60,908 nucleotides of DNA from Sergeia podlipaevii. Lineage: Eukaryota; Euglenozoa; Kinetoplastea; Trypanosomatida; Trypanosomatidae. Made by a program: the position numbers and the translations under genes. The stretch spans positions 1 through 60,908 of the forward strand of contig JASANZ010002166.1 in NCBI GenBank assembly GCA_030849805.1. Direction: 5' to 3'. The notes below the pieces were generated by a model. The model ran no database searches. It saw only the letters and a list, made by a program, of their open reading frames with translations, and was not told the DNA's origin. How positions within the stretch are numbered: position 1 is the stretch's first letter; the number at the start of each line of letters is the position of its first letter. This document shows, one piece after another, positions 36,375-46,113 of this stretch.

Positions 36375-37323
36375 CGTTGAGGTGACGATGATTGAAAGGT
36401 GGCGATAGCAGCGGTGACACTATACCTGCCCCACTACCGTACTCGTTTTTATACCCCTTTGCTTCCCCCTCCTTCTCTTTTTTTGTGTATTTAGAGGGAG
36501 AGTTCTTCTCATATACAGCAGGTTGGCTGCTTTGCAATACTCCGCCCGCACTCTCTTGCACTAGTCCGCACACGGGGGACATCCAGGTGTTTTTTTTTTT
36601 TTTGTGTGTGTGTATCCGCTTTGCCGCCTTTGTCATGAATTAAATTATTCAGACGGAGTTTTATCCTTACAATAATTTAGTGTAGATCCAGTGACGTTGT
36701 ATGTCTGGCCATATAAAAAAGCAAAATGGAATGTGCAATCATGGCGAGCTGGATTCAGGTGGTATATATGTCGTACACTTTATTATTTTCTCTGATTTTG
36801 CCTTTAGGCACATACAATGATTAGGTAAGTTCAATATTTGGGGGCATTTGCGGGCATTCACACAGTTGTGCCTTATTTGCTTTTTGTTACTTTTGTGTTT
36901 GCGTGGAGTGTGCCTAATTAGGAAGATATTTTACTCCCGTATGACAAAGAAACCTGATACTCAAACAGTGCACCTCTGATGTTATTCATTAATACGCTTC
37001 GTTTCTGGAATGAAACCTAGATAATTTTATTTGTTTCATCTTTCCTCCTCCCATTCTTGTTTATTTGTGAAGATAGACTTAGACAGACGAGTGCATGCGT
37101 GCATGAGGGGGATTCACATCAGCCAATTCAATATACTCACTCTCTCTCTATCTTATTCAGGTGTCGCAGCTACGAAAGAAATAGAAGCGAAAGAGAAGAA
37201 AACCCACGACAAATAGAGAGTAACTTTACTGCTTTGCATTGCTCCAAGAGCAAACATATCTAAATACAACTCATTTGATCTCTCTCTCTTTCTATATATA
37301 TATACACTAACTCAATAGACACA
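36375..37323. other. Intergenic region
   Basis: Pyrimidine tracts at 36460-36490 and 36589-36603, followed by (TG)n at 36604-36611. Just upstream of the next gene, CTCTCTCTCTTTCTATATATATATACACTAACTCAATAG lies at about 37281-37318 and ends in an AG five bases before the ATG at 37324. No gene recognised. Confidence 0.55.
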
Positions 37324-38901
37324 ATGCGCCGACGCTTTTCTTTTGCATCATCTTCTGGTACCTCACAACAGCCACGTGGTTCTGTTAGAAGCCCCCCTTT
37401 ATTGCGAGCCCAGTCTCCTTTCTCTGGACAAACCAGCCGCAGCTTTTACAGCAACAACGGTAGCTTTTATTCAGCACGGTCTTGGGGAAGCGGCGGCGGA
37501 CTGGAGCATCCGTACAACGATGCTGGTGACGACAGACAGGAAAGTGACAGTAGTGGCGACGGTGACGATAACACGACAGGTACAGAGAAGAAGAAGGAAG
37601 AAAGGGGGACGGCATTTCTGCCTGGTGCTTCCACTAGACCGTATTTTCCAGACCCTTCAGTGTCTATTACAGTCAGACATGAGGAGGATTCCAGGCTTCG
37701 TACTGATTCTGTCAATTCACTCCTATATCAATTGACTGCCGGGAGACCGTCTTCATTGCCGAACATGCTTAGAGATCCAGAACTAGGTGATAGAACTACA
37801 AGCAGGACAGCATCTCTCGATGCATCTCAAGGTGCGACATCGCCATCGGCGGAGATGGTCAGTGTTGAAGCTATGAATGCAAAGCGAAGAGAGTCCGATG
37901 ACATAGAGGCGAAAATTATAGAGTCCGTGATCACGTGGGTGACAGCGCGTGAAGAGAAGAACCGCGTGCAACTGTCCCGCTGCGAGACGCACTGTAGGGA
38001 TATCTTATCTCTGCACTGGACATCCGCACGCATCTGCTGCTACTCCAAGCCAGGCACTCCTACGAGACACAGCGTTATGAGTGAATTCATTGGTTACTCA
38101 GAGGGCAGCCCAGTAGTAGAACAGGAGAAGCGCAGGGCCACACGAAGTGAGACGGCAGTGGCTTATAGACCTCTTGGTGAGGCAACGAAGACTGAGAGCG
38201 AGTGGCGGCACTCCTCTTGTGATGACGGCACCAACGCCATCTCAGAGTCTGCGTCACGCCCAAGGGAGTCCGTCACTGTAGTACTCAGGGCACAGCCGCC
38301 ACATAATGTTGACACCACGGCACCTTTTGAGGACATAGAGACAAAACGTAATTGGCAACGACGTGCATCGTTTTCTTCGTCTGTGTCACCAGCGCACAGG
38401 AGCGCCACGAGGCTCAACAGTACTCGGAATTCCACTCGCGACGGTTCGTTGATCACTAGCGTACCACACTTTTCTTCTGTCATGGCGCCATGCCAGTGTT
38501 GCAGTGAAGTCAGTAGTCAACGGGCACGACGATCGTCGTCACCCAGAGGGATTCTCTCCGTAAGAACTGGGCCGCAGTTGCATCCCCCACGTTCACGTTC
38601 AGCACAGCGAAAGCAATTTTCGTCCAGCGATGAATTGTGCGACATTTTACCCAGTTTTGTGATTCCAGAGATTGGGGAGGTGGTGTTTCTGCCTGTTACA
38701 CGCTGTGAACATGGGAACTTAGTAATTCTCGACCCAGCCCCTGGCATGAGTGCGGGTGGAGAAGACGACTTTGCTTTTCCACATCAGCACACACACCTTT
38801 TTAGCTCTCCTTCTCCTATTAAGGACTTCACTGTAGTATCAGCGCTATCTGCAGATAGTAGCGAGATGTCTCTCTTTGCGAGAGAGAGTATGCGCTTATA
38901 G
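37324..38901 (+). CDS. Ser/Arg-rich hypothetical protein
   Basis: A 525-residue hydrophilic, mostly disordered protein. Many Arg-x-x-Ser and Ser-Pro sites (e.g. RSPPLLRAQSPFS, RARRSSSPRG) suggest heavy phosphorylation. A more ordered part at about 180-240 (SDDIEAKIIESVITWVTARE ... ICCYSKPG) could form helices, and about 436-470 (LCDILPSFVIPEIGEVVFLP) is hydrophobic enough to be a folded motif or a binding segment. No domain recognised. A conserved kinetoplastid cytoskeletal or regulatory protein is possible but unproven. Coding composition is clearly distinct from the flanks and the start follows a good pyrimidine tract plus AG. Confidence 0.75.
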   Translation: MRRRFSFASSSGTSQQPRGSVRSPPLLRAQSPFSGQTSRSFYSNNGSFYSARSWGSGGGLEHPYNDAGDDRQESDSSGDGDDNTTGTEKKKEERGTAFLPGASTRPYFPDPSVSITVRHEEDSRLRTDSVNSLLYQLTAGRPSSLPNMLRDPELGDRTTSRTASLDASQGATSPSAEMVSVEAMNAKRRESDDIEAKIIESVITWVTAREEKNRVQLSRCETHCRDILSLHWTSARICCYSKPGTPTRHSVMSEFIGYSEGSPVVEQEKRRATRSETAVAYRPLGEATKTESEWRHSSCDDGTNAISESASRPRESVTVVLRAQPPHNVDTTAPFEDIETKRNWQRRASFSSSVSPAHRSATRLNSTRNSTRDGSLITSVPHFSSVMAPCQCCSEVSSQRARRSSSPRGILSVRTGPQLHPPRSRSAQRKQFSSSDELCDILPSFVIPEIGEVVFLPVTRCEHGNLVILDPAPGMSAGGEDDFAFPHQHTHLFSSPSPIKDFTVVSALSADSSEMSLFARESMRL

Positions 38902-39210
38902 ATTCATCATCTTTCTTTCTGTATCTGTTGCATGTTTCTACATCTTTTAAAGACGAACACAGTGCGCTTAAAATATATATATATATATGTACGCGTATGT
39001 ATATAATTTTGGGACACACACAAAATAGATCAATTCATTTCTTTGCTTTTTTTTTTTACTTCATTTCTTCTTTTCTTTTGCTTCTTATTACAAAGACAGA
39101 CGCTCAAAGAAAAAAAGCAGCGCAAGCGCACACATACAGATATCTTTTTTATTATTCCTTATTTCTTTTAACGACTATCTTATTCAAGGTACGACCTTTC
39201 ACTGCCAGCC
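38902..39210. other. Short intergenic region with acceptor
   Basis: TA-rich runs at 38972-38988 and T-tracts at 39048-39080 and 39145-39172. TTATTCAAG (AG at 39187-39188) is the likely acceptor, 22 bases before ATG 39211. Confidence 0.55.
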
Positions 39211-40509
39211 ATGTCCGACTCTGAGAACTCTGTAAGCGAAGACAGCCAGCCCGTGATGGAGGCTGTCTACCCCTTGAATGTCGAAGTGGAGGTTCCCGGC
39301 ACTGATAAAGGCCTCTTCAAGACCGTTCTTGTCGAGGGTACAGGATCGAAGCCCGTCAAAGGCGCCAAGGTCACTGTGCACTACGTTGGAACGCTGGAGG
39401 ATGGCACAAAGTTTGACAGCAGCCGCGACCGCAACGACTACTTTGAGTTTTCGCTGGGTAAAGGGCAGGTTATCAAGGGATGGGACAAGGGTGTGGCGAC
39501 GATGCACGTGGGTGAAAAGGCTATTCTCAAGTGCACTTCCGAATATGGTTACGGCGCTGCAGGCAGCCCTCCGAAGATTCCGCCCAACGCAACGCTGCTG
39601 TTTGAGGTGGAGCTCTTTGACTGGACGCGGGAGGTGGACATTTCCGCTCATAAAGACCGCTCGATCATGAAAGACCTGCTTGCTGATGGCATTGATTATG
39701 AGAACCCTGGATTCGAGTCCATCATCGTGGCTGATGTGGCGGTATATGTTGGTAAGTTCGATGTGGACAAGAAGAATGACAAGGGTGAAGGAGCCATGAA
39801 GTCTGTGTGGGAGAAGAAAAACTGGAACTTCACCATCGGCACAGACGCGCTGCCTCCGATGCTGGAGGAGTGTCTTGTATCAATGCGCAACAAGGAGTCC
39901 GCTGTGTTTCACGTGCGTGCCGGCCTTGTGAAGGTCGCGGTTCCAGAGTTTAATATTCCCGCATGCGACGCGCGCGATGATGCGGACATCAGTTACCTTG
40001 TTGAGATGCACGCGCTAAAGAGCATCAAGACATGGGAGTATAGTGGGTTGGAAAAGGTGTCCGAGGGCCTGGCACGCAAGGACAAAGGCAATAAGCACTT
40101 CAGTGAAGGCAACCTTAATCTCGCAGAACGCTTCTATCGTCGTGCCATGGAGTTTGTGGGTGAAGACTATGGCTTTACAGGAGATGACAAGGCAGAATGC
40201 CAAAAGGCACGCGTTGTGGTGATGGGCAATCTTTCTCAGGTGCTGCTTATGAAGAAGCAGTACACGGAGGTGGTGAGTTTCTCCAAGAAGATTTTTGACA
40301 TTGACCCGAGCAACCAGAAGGCACTCTTCCGCATGGCCAAGGCTCAGAATGGGCTACAGGACTGGGAGGACGCGATTCTTTGTGTTAACAAGATACTGAC
40401 CGCCGATCCTAACAATGCTGATGCCATGGCGCTCAAGGCTTCCATTCAGACAGAGAAGAAGGAGTTCGATAAGAAACAAAAGTCTGTTTTCAAGAAGATG
40501 TTTTCTTAA
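39211..40509 (+). CDS. FKBP-type peptidyl-prolyl isomerase with TPR domain
   Basis: A 432-residue large immunophilin. The first FKBP domain (about 43-141) has the expected active-site residues: [55 protein letters not shown] second, degenerate FKBP-like domain follows at about 150-270 without the catalytic aromatic set. At about 275-410 three TPR repeats are seen ([60 protein letters not shown]), followed by a Lys-rich tail. This is the FKBP51/52 architecture: a proline isomerase that docks to HSP90's C-terminal MEEVD through the TPR. In trypanosomatids it would be a cytosolic HSP90 co-chaperone. The start is the first ATG after the acceptor. Confidence 0.92.
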   Translation: MSDSENSVSEDSQPVMEAVYPLNVEVEVPGTDKGLFKTVLVEGTGSKPVKGAKVTVHYVGTLEDGTKFDSSRDRNDYFEFSLGKGQVIKGWDKGVATMHVGEKAILKCTSEYGYGAAGSPPKIPPNATLLFEVELFDWTREVDISAHKDRSIMKDLLADGIDYENPGFESIIVADVAVYVGKFDVDKKNDKGEGAMKSVWEKKNWNFTIGTDALPPMLEECLVSMRNKESAVFHVRAGLVKVAVPEFNIPACDARDDADISYLVEMHALKSIKTWEYSGLEKVSEGLARKDKGNKHFSEGNLNLAERFYRRAMEFVGEDYGFTGDDKAECQKARVVVMGNLSQVLLMKKQYTEVVSFSKKIFDIDPSNQKALFRMAKAQNGLQDWEDAILCVNKILTADPNNADAMALKASIQTEKKEFDKKQKSVFKKMFS

Positions 40510-41293
40510 GAACGAGGCAGGCACACACACAGTGCCTAGATCCTCCTGTTTTTTTGAACATCTACCAGAAAATACTTTTTCTTTTTATTTATTTCCCCTT
40601 ACTATTTCATTTTCATCTCTTTTTTTTTTCGCGCTGCATGTGCTCTTGTATTAGTCACTATTCTCATGATTCTCGTTCGTTCGGACCCTTCACAGGATGC
40701 TCACACGCAGCCGATATTATTATTATTATTATAATTACTATTATTATTACAATTGGTATTATTTTTCCTTTCCATTAAACGTGATCATAAAGCAATGATA
40801 GCTATTGCTATTATAGCATCATGGTTTCTTCTTTTGAATAGCAGACTTGATAGTTGTAGGGGCTATTGAATAAGGGGTACTTTTTGACACATGCCAATAC
40901 TTCTCCTCTACACTGAGAAAATCGTATACTTTACACTGTCCTTTTGATCGTTCCCTTTTCTCTTCTTTTCCTTCTTAAAAAAAAAAAACTATTTCTGGTT
41001 TTGCGCTACACAATACGATTATGACCAACGACAAAGAAGCGAGAGAAGGAAGTACGTATATATTCACGCAACAGAGCAATAAGAAATATATATATATATA
41101 TTCTCTTGTTACTGTCAGCTGCACACTGGACATAGTGTTGCTGTCCTTCAATTTTTGCTATTGATTGTCTTTGCCTGGACCGCGTGACGGGCAGAGGGAT
41201 CTGGGAAGCCTCCTAGTAGAATAAAGAATCTCTTTTACGTCGATTTATTAGGACTGTGCGCGTGGATTTTTTTTTTTTTGGATAAAAAGAGTC
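40510..41293. other. Intergenic region with ATT/TA microsatellites
   Basis: An (ATT)n-type repeat at about 40714-40760 and a (TA)n run at about 41086-41101. A T12 tract at 41269-41280 precedes GATAAAAAGAGTC and the ATG at 41294. No gene seen. Confidence 0.6.
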
Positions 41294-44023
41294 ATGTCTG
41301 AAGCGTACGCGATAGTGCAACCGCAATCGGTTGTTTCTACAAGCGCCATCACAGACGTTGATCCAAATGAGAACGAGGTGCATCTGTCAATTAACAAGCG
41401 CGGGTATGACATACACATCCCCCCCGTTCGCCTTCTATGCGGTGCGGCGCGCAACTCTGTACGCAGCACAGTTGACAAAGTGGGTGCTGTTGTCTACCCA
41501 ATTCCTGTCCCGATTGTTTTCTGCTGCGCCTTTGGCATGTGCGCCTACGTCTGGTATGCTCCAGCAGGATCTCCTATATTTACCAACCGGGTGAGCGTAT
41601 CTCTCACTTACCTGGATTCGCTGAACCTCTTTACAAAGTTTATCCCCCCACGCTACCAGCCGACCGCACTGTGTGCCAAAGTGTGGGTCTTCACGCTCGG
41701 CGCTGCTACTGTGGTCCACCGCTTTTTGTTGCGCCGCGCACTTCAGTATCAAGGCTGGATTGCAGAGAAGGATCCTGCGCATCCCAGCCTGCGCACTCGT
41801 TTGTGGGCTTTTGTTTTGCGTTCGTGCTTTACGCGCCGTGGGGCCAGCAAGACGGACATTTACGAGCGCAGCTTGCCTAGCCAGCCCTTGCCGTCCTTGC
41901 ATCACACGGTAAGCAACTACCTAAACAGCATGCGCGCCATATGTGCCCAGCAGCCGGACGGAGGAGACTGGATTGAACTACGCAGAGCCGCTGAGTCCTT
42001 CCTGCTGAACGAGGGCCCCCTTCTGCAGCGGCATCTGCGACTGCACCACCTGGTAAGCCCCAACTACATGTCGGATTGGTACACACGCAATGCACTGCTC
42101 GCCTCGCGCCAGAGCTTGTGTCTGCACTCGAACTACTACACCATCCCGTTTGCCGCGTTCAAGCCCACCTCTGTCCAGGCTGCCCGTGCGGCTGTCATTA
42201 CGCTGCAGCTCGTGCAGCTCAAGCAGAAGATTGACTCCCGGGATCTTCCACCGCACTTTGGGGGACCAGGGAACAGCGTACCCTTATCGATGCAGCAGTA
42301 CTTCTTGGCGTTCAACACCACTCGAATACCTGGACGTGAAATTGACACGCTTGAGCACGATGCAGGAGCGGAGAACATGTACGTCGTGGTTCTCCACGCC
42401 GGACGCATCTTTCAAGTCTCCGTTGTGCACCCACGCACTCGGGAGCTGCTTACCCCCCGCCAGTTGGAGTCCCTCTTTCAGGAGGTGTTGGATGTTGTGG
42501 ATGACGACGTGATCAGCACCGGGCGTGATGACTCTGACGACGAGGACGTCCCAGTTGACGTGGAAGAGTCAGCTGAAAAGACGGCCAAAAAGCGCTCTTA
42601 TCGCGTAGCTGAGCAGCTTATTCCTTCTCTTACAACTGCTCCGCGCTCGTTGTGGGCGGATGTGCGAACTGCGTACTTTCTTCACGATGCCAACAACAAT
42701 CCTCCGCTTCGCACCATTGAGAGAGCACTGTTTGTTGTCAGTCTCGAGGGTCATGCAGCAGACTCTCAAGTACAGCGTGAGGGCAGTCTCAGCGCGGAGT
42801 GCGCGCAGTATCTCTGTGGCGACGGGTCAAGTTTGTGGTGCGATAAGAGCTTTAATGTCATGGTGCGCCAAGATGGCCGAGTGGGCGTACACGTAGAGCA
42901 CGCTTGGGCGGACCTGCCCACCTTTCAGACGCTCTTCGAGTATGTGACCACCAGGGAGGAAGAGCAGGTGCTGTACGATAGCGACGGACACGCACAGATG
43001 ACCACGAGGGATCGAAAGCTAGTCAAGAAGCCACTCAGCGCTGATGTGGTGCAGGCACTCGCCCCCAAGCGCCTGCGTTTCACACTTCACAAACGGATGG
43101 CAAAGAAAATTCGGGATATCCACTCCTCCTACCTCATCAACTGTGCGTCCCAGGCCGACGTCCACGTGTCGCGCTACACTACCTACGGCAAGAACCTTCC
43201 TCTCTCTCTTGGCTGCACTCCTGACGCGTGGATGCAGATGGCCATTCAGCTTGCGTACTATGCCGATCAAGGGCACTATCTGCAACAGATGTATGAGTCA
43301 GTCACGCAGCACAGCTTTGCTCGTGGACGCACAGAGGCGGTGCGCTGCGTAGGTGACGCCAGCTGTGCCTTTGTGCGTGCAATGTACTCAAGAGACTTCA
43401 AGGGAGAGGAGGTGCAGGCTGAGGCAGTCGTGGGCCACGAGGAAAGGCGATCTTTACTGCTTGCAGCGTGCGCAAGGCACCAACAAGCTGTGCAGGAGGC
43501 CAAAGCAGGGCTTGGCATTGATCGCCATCTCTTTGCGCTCTATATGATGTCTGCTATCAAACAGGTACCATCTGACTTCTTGAACTTGGTGCTGCGTAAG
43601 ACGAAGTGGCGTGTGAGCACCGTTGAGGCGAGCCAGAGGTACCTCCCGGAGTCTTATCATGCGGTCACTGATGCAAGACCCTTTGAAACGCCTAGCTGCG
43701 GCTTTGGACCTATCTCGATAGATGGCTATGGTGTGTCCTACTGTTTCTGTGGAGACAGCGTGGTGTACATCACTGTCACCTCACTGAAAGACAGTGAAAG
43801 GACTTCATCTTCTGCGCTTACAAACAACATTTTCCAGGCCCTCGACAGCCTCGCAGAACTCTCTGACGTTGATGTCGAAGGACTTGCAGGAACGGCTGTG
43901 GAGCTTGGCGAGATTGACATGCTCGCTCGCACGGCAACGGAGAAAAAGAAGCGCAAGTTTTTTTTTCTCGTTCTTAGTAAAGAAGGCGAAGAGGAAAGGA
44001 GAAGATGTGCAAACCATCAATGA
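41294..44023 (+). CDS. Carnitine O-palmitoyltransferase I-like acyltransferase
   Basis: A 909-residue protein. Two N-terminal membrane helices (about 68-90 and 122-141: PIPVPIVFCCAFGMCAYVWY; KVWVFTLGAATVVHRF) match the CPT1 arrangement, in which both termini face the cytosol from the mitochondrial outer membrane. The large catalytic domain follows the carnitine acyltransferase order. The catalytic histidine is His536 in HVEHAWADLPTFQTL, with HVSRYTTYGKNLPLS and GCTPDAWMQMAIQLAYY downstream in family positions. ARGRTEAVRC is the acyltransferase carnitine-site block, with a Thr-Glu pair. Insertions at about 415-440 (Asp/Glu-rich) and near 750-800 are unusual. Function: transfer of long-chain acyl groups from CoA to carnitine, committing fatty acids to beta-oxidation. 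A TM-anchored CPT1 is less common in trypanosomatids than CPT2/CrAT types. Confidence 0.85.
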   Translation: MSEAYAIVQPQSVVSTSAITDVDPNENEVHLSINKRGYDIHIPPVRLLCGAARNSVRSTVDKVGAVVYPIPVPIVFCCAFGMCAYVWYAPAGSPIFTNRVSVSLTYLDSLNLFTKFIPPRYQPTALCAKVWVFTLGAATVVHRFLLRRALQYQGWIAEKDPAHPSLRTRLWAFVLRSCFTRRGASKTDIYERSLPSQPLPSLHHTVSNYLNSMRAICAQQPDGGDWIELRRAAESFLLNEGPLLQRHLRLHHLVSPNYMSDWYTRNALLASRQSLCLHSNYYTIPFAAFKPTSVQAARAAVITLQLVQLKQKIDSRDLPPHFGGPGNSVPLSMQQYFLAFNTTRIPGREIDTLEHDAGAENMYVVVLHAGRIFQVSVVHPRTRELLTPRQLESLFQEVLDVVDDDVISTGRDDSDDEDVPVDVEESAEKTAKKRSYRVAEQLIPSLTTAPRSLWADVRTAYFLHDANNNPPLRTIERALFVVSLEGHAADSQVQREGSLSAECAQYLCGDGSSLWCDKSFNVMVRQDGRVGVHVEHAWADLPTFQTLFEYVTTREEEQVLYDSDGHAQMTTRDRKLVKKPLSADVVQALAPKRLRFTLHKRMAKKIRDIHSSYLINCASQADVHVSRYTTYGKNLPLSLGCTPDAWMQMAIQLAYYADQGHYLQQMYESVTQHSFARGRTEAVRCVGDASCAFVRAMYSRDFKGEEVQAEAVVGHEERRSLLLAACARHQQAVQEAKAGLGIDRHLFALYMMSAIKQVPSDFLNLVLRKTKWRVSTVEASQRYLPESYHAVTDARPFETPSCGFGPISIDGYGVSYCFCGDSVVYITVTSLKDSERTSSSALTNNIFQALDSLAELSDVDVEGLAGTAVELGEIDMLARTATEKKKRKFFFLVLSKEGEEERRRCANHQ

Positions 44024-44784
44024 ATGTTCCTTCTCCCATTTCCATCGCTGACGCCTTCAGCGCAGTAATTATCAAGTAAGAGTATGGGCACACGCTGTGG
44101 TAGCACGTGCTCCGTATATGTCATTTTGAAGTCACTTGTTCGTTCGCTTCTTTTTGTATTATAAATCCTCTTTACAATATTCGCCATCTCTCACTCCCTT
44201 TGTAGCCTTGTGAAATTGTTTTGAAGAGGTCAAATTTTTTTTTTTTTCTGGTCTGGGATGATGGCATCAGGCCAACAAGCAGAGCTCACATATTTGATTT
44301 TAACTACTGACATTTATGGCAGCATCCGTGGCTTTTCTTCTTTCCTTTTTAATGTTACCACTTTGATACTTTGGCTTTTAAAAATATTCTTTGTATAACC
44401 ATGTCATTTTATTCTATAATAGCATATCATCCTTCAATTTTTTTTTTTACCTCCCTTTATATATTTTTTTAAACAAGGTCTTCCCTTTTAATTTTTTTGT
44501 GTTTTCCAAGGAAAACACCAATACCAAACATACACACGTATACGCACACGGGCGTGATACCGCGATTTTGGTAGTTATTTTTTTCCTCTATCTCTTCATT
44601 CTTTTTCGTTTCACTGGGGGAAATAGTTTAAAGGTGAAATTCCTTATCCAGGTGCTTTTTAATTATTTCTTAGGTAATCCCCAGCCAAGGAAAAGGAAGG
44701 TGAATTGCTTAGTTTTGCGTGTTCGTAGTTCTAGGATAGCTGAAAGCAACAATAGGAATTTTTTTTTTAAACGGATAAGCACCG

Positions 44785-44832
44785 TTTTCAAATAGTTATT
44801 TGAAAAAACTATCTGCTAAACGGTGGCCACCG
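44785..44832. repeat. Adjacent perfect palindromes
   Basis: 44785-44794 is exactly complementary to 44797-44806, with a two-base loop. 44821-44832 (CGGTGGCCACCG) is its own reverse complement. The pair stands out in otherwise unstructured AT-rich DNA. Confidence 0.7.
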
Positions 44833-46030
44833 ACAGTACGCAAGAGAGCTCCGCCTAATCGATACTTTTAGGTCGCAGTTTATCCGCTTTCTCACTTCAG
44901 CATCTCTTTAAAACTTATTTTTTACTCACCACGTTCTCCACACAGAGTGCTTTAGAAAAGTCAAATACATTGGGAAACAAAGGTTTTACTGAAGAAGCGA
45001 CACAACAGGATATTTTAAAGCAAATAAAAGGAAAGAGAAGAGCAATAGAGAAAGAGAAGGTTTAGCTTGTCGCGACACGAAGTCCTACCGCTTCTTTGAC
45101 AATTTAGCTTTTTTTTTTTTAAGCAACCTTTCATTGCAGGACGGAATATCCCCTACAGCACACACAGCACCCCCTTTTCTTTACCTACAGGGGATCACAA
45201 GGAAAGTTGAAGCGAGCGTTCTCTTTTAACTTTTTTTTTTTTTTGTATAGGGCACCCTTGTGTATTAAAAAACATATTTTTACTTTAACAAACTGAAAAG
45301 GAGCTGTGGCAGTACATTTTTTCCCTTTTATCAATTTTTTTTTTTAAGCAGAGAACAGACGCATACACAAACACACACGCGCGCAAACATATTTAACTGT
45401 TTTCCAGATAGTGAGTTACGCTAAGAGAATACTATACAAGTATATACTTCCAAGGGCTGACTAATTTTGTGCTACTTTTTAAGAAACACAAGGCAAGCAA
45501 AAGAAAAACAGCAATCCATATTGAGGTGACTTTTGCACTTTTAAAAAAAGCGCTTGAGCGGGGAATATTGCTGATTTACATCATATAGAGAAGGGAAAAA
45601 TTGCCACTATTGAGGTGGCGAGGAGGAAGAAAAAGGCGCTCTGGATAGAGAGGACATAACCAATTGTCTTTTTTTAAAGGGAAGATCAAGAACAAGCCCA
45701 CAACTTTTTTTTTTTTGCTCACTTTCTTTTCATTTCTTGTATATATTTTTGGCACTCAAGGGATCAGTTGCTTCTATTACATTACAGTGTCCCTGTACGC
45801 ACAACTACTCAAGGAAGGCGATAAAGGACAATATCAAAGCTTAGGAGAGACGTAGTCGATTGTAAGAGTGAATATTCTGTCAGCAGGTTCCAGTACGCAC
45901 GAAGTAGGGCGCCTCTGCTGTTCTGTTTCCCCCCTCCCCTTCTTAACCTCTCCACGCTTTCTATATTGATTTATCTGACGGAATTTTTTTTTTGGGTGAC
46001 CGTAAGTGCAACTTTTTCCCTCTTTAAATT

Positions 46031-46054
46031 ATATATATATATATATATATATAT
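46031..46054. repeat. (AT)12 microsatellite
   Basis: Alternating AT repeat in the 5' leader of the NEK gene. Translated in frame it creates a false Tyr-Ile repeat extension. Confidence 0.8.
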
Positions 46055-46113
46055 TTCTACTTTTATATATTCAAGTACAGCTCTTTTCTTCTTGCTTGTA
46101 CACACAATTGATA

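Larger units (their letters stand above)
44024..46113. other. Long intergenic region with palindromes
   Basis: About 2.1 kb without a convincing gene. A 22-base perfect inverted repeat (TTTTCAAATA-GT-TATTTGAAAA) lies at 44785-44806 and a 12-base palindrome CGGTGGCCACCG at 44821-44832. ATCCCCT (45148-45154) can pair with AGGGGAT (45189-45195). Many T-tracts and a (TA)n run at 46031-46054 lead into the kinase gene, whose in-frame GTG extension (46006) is rejected. Confidence 0.6.

Noticed and set aside
44391..44795. 134-codon plus-strand frame
   Set aside because: Begins with TTG and is dominated by Phe/Leu/Tyr from T-tracts; looks like intergenic DNA.
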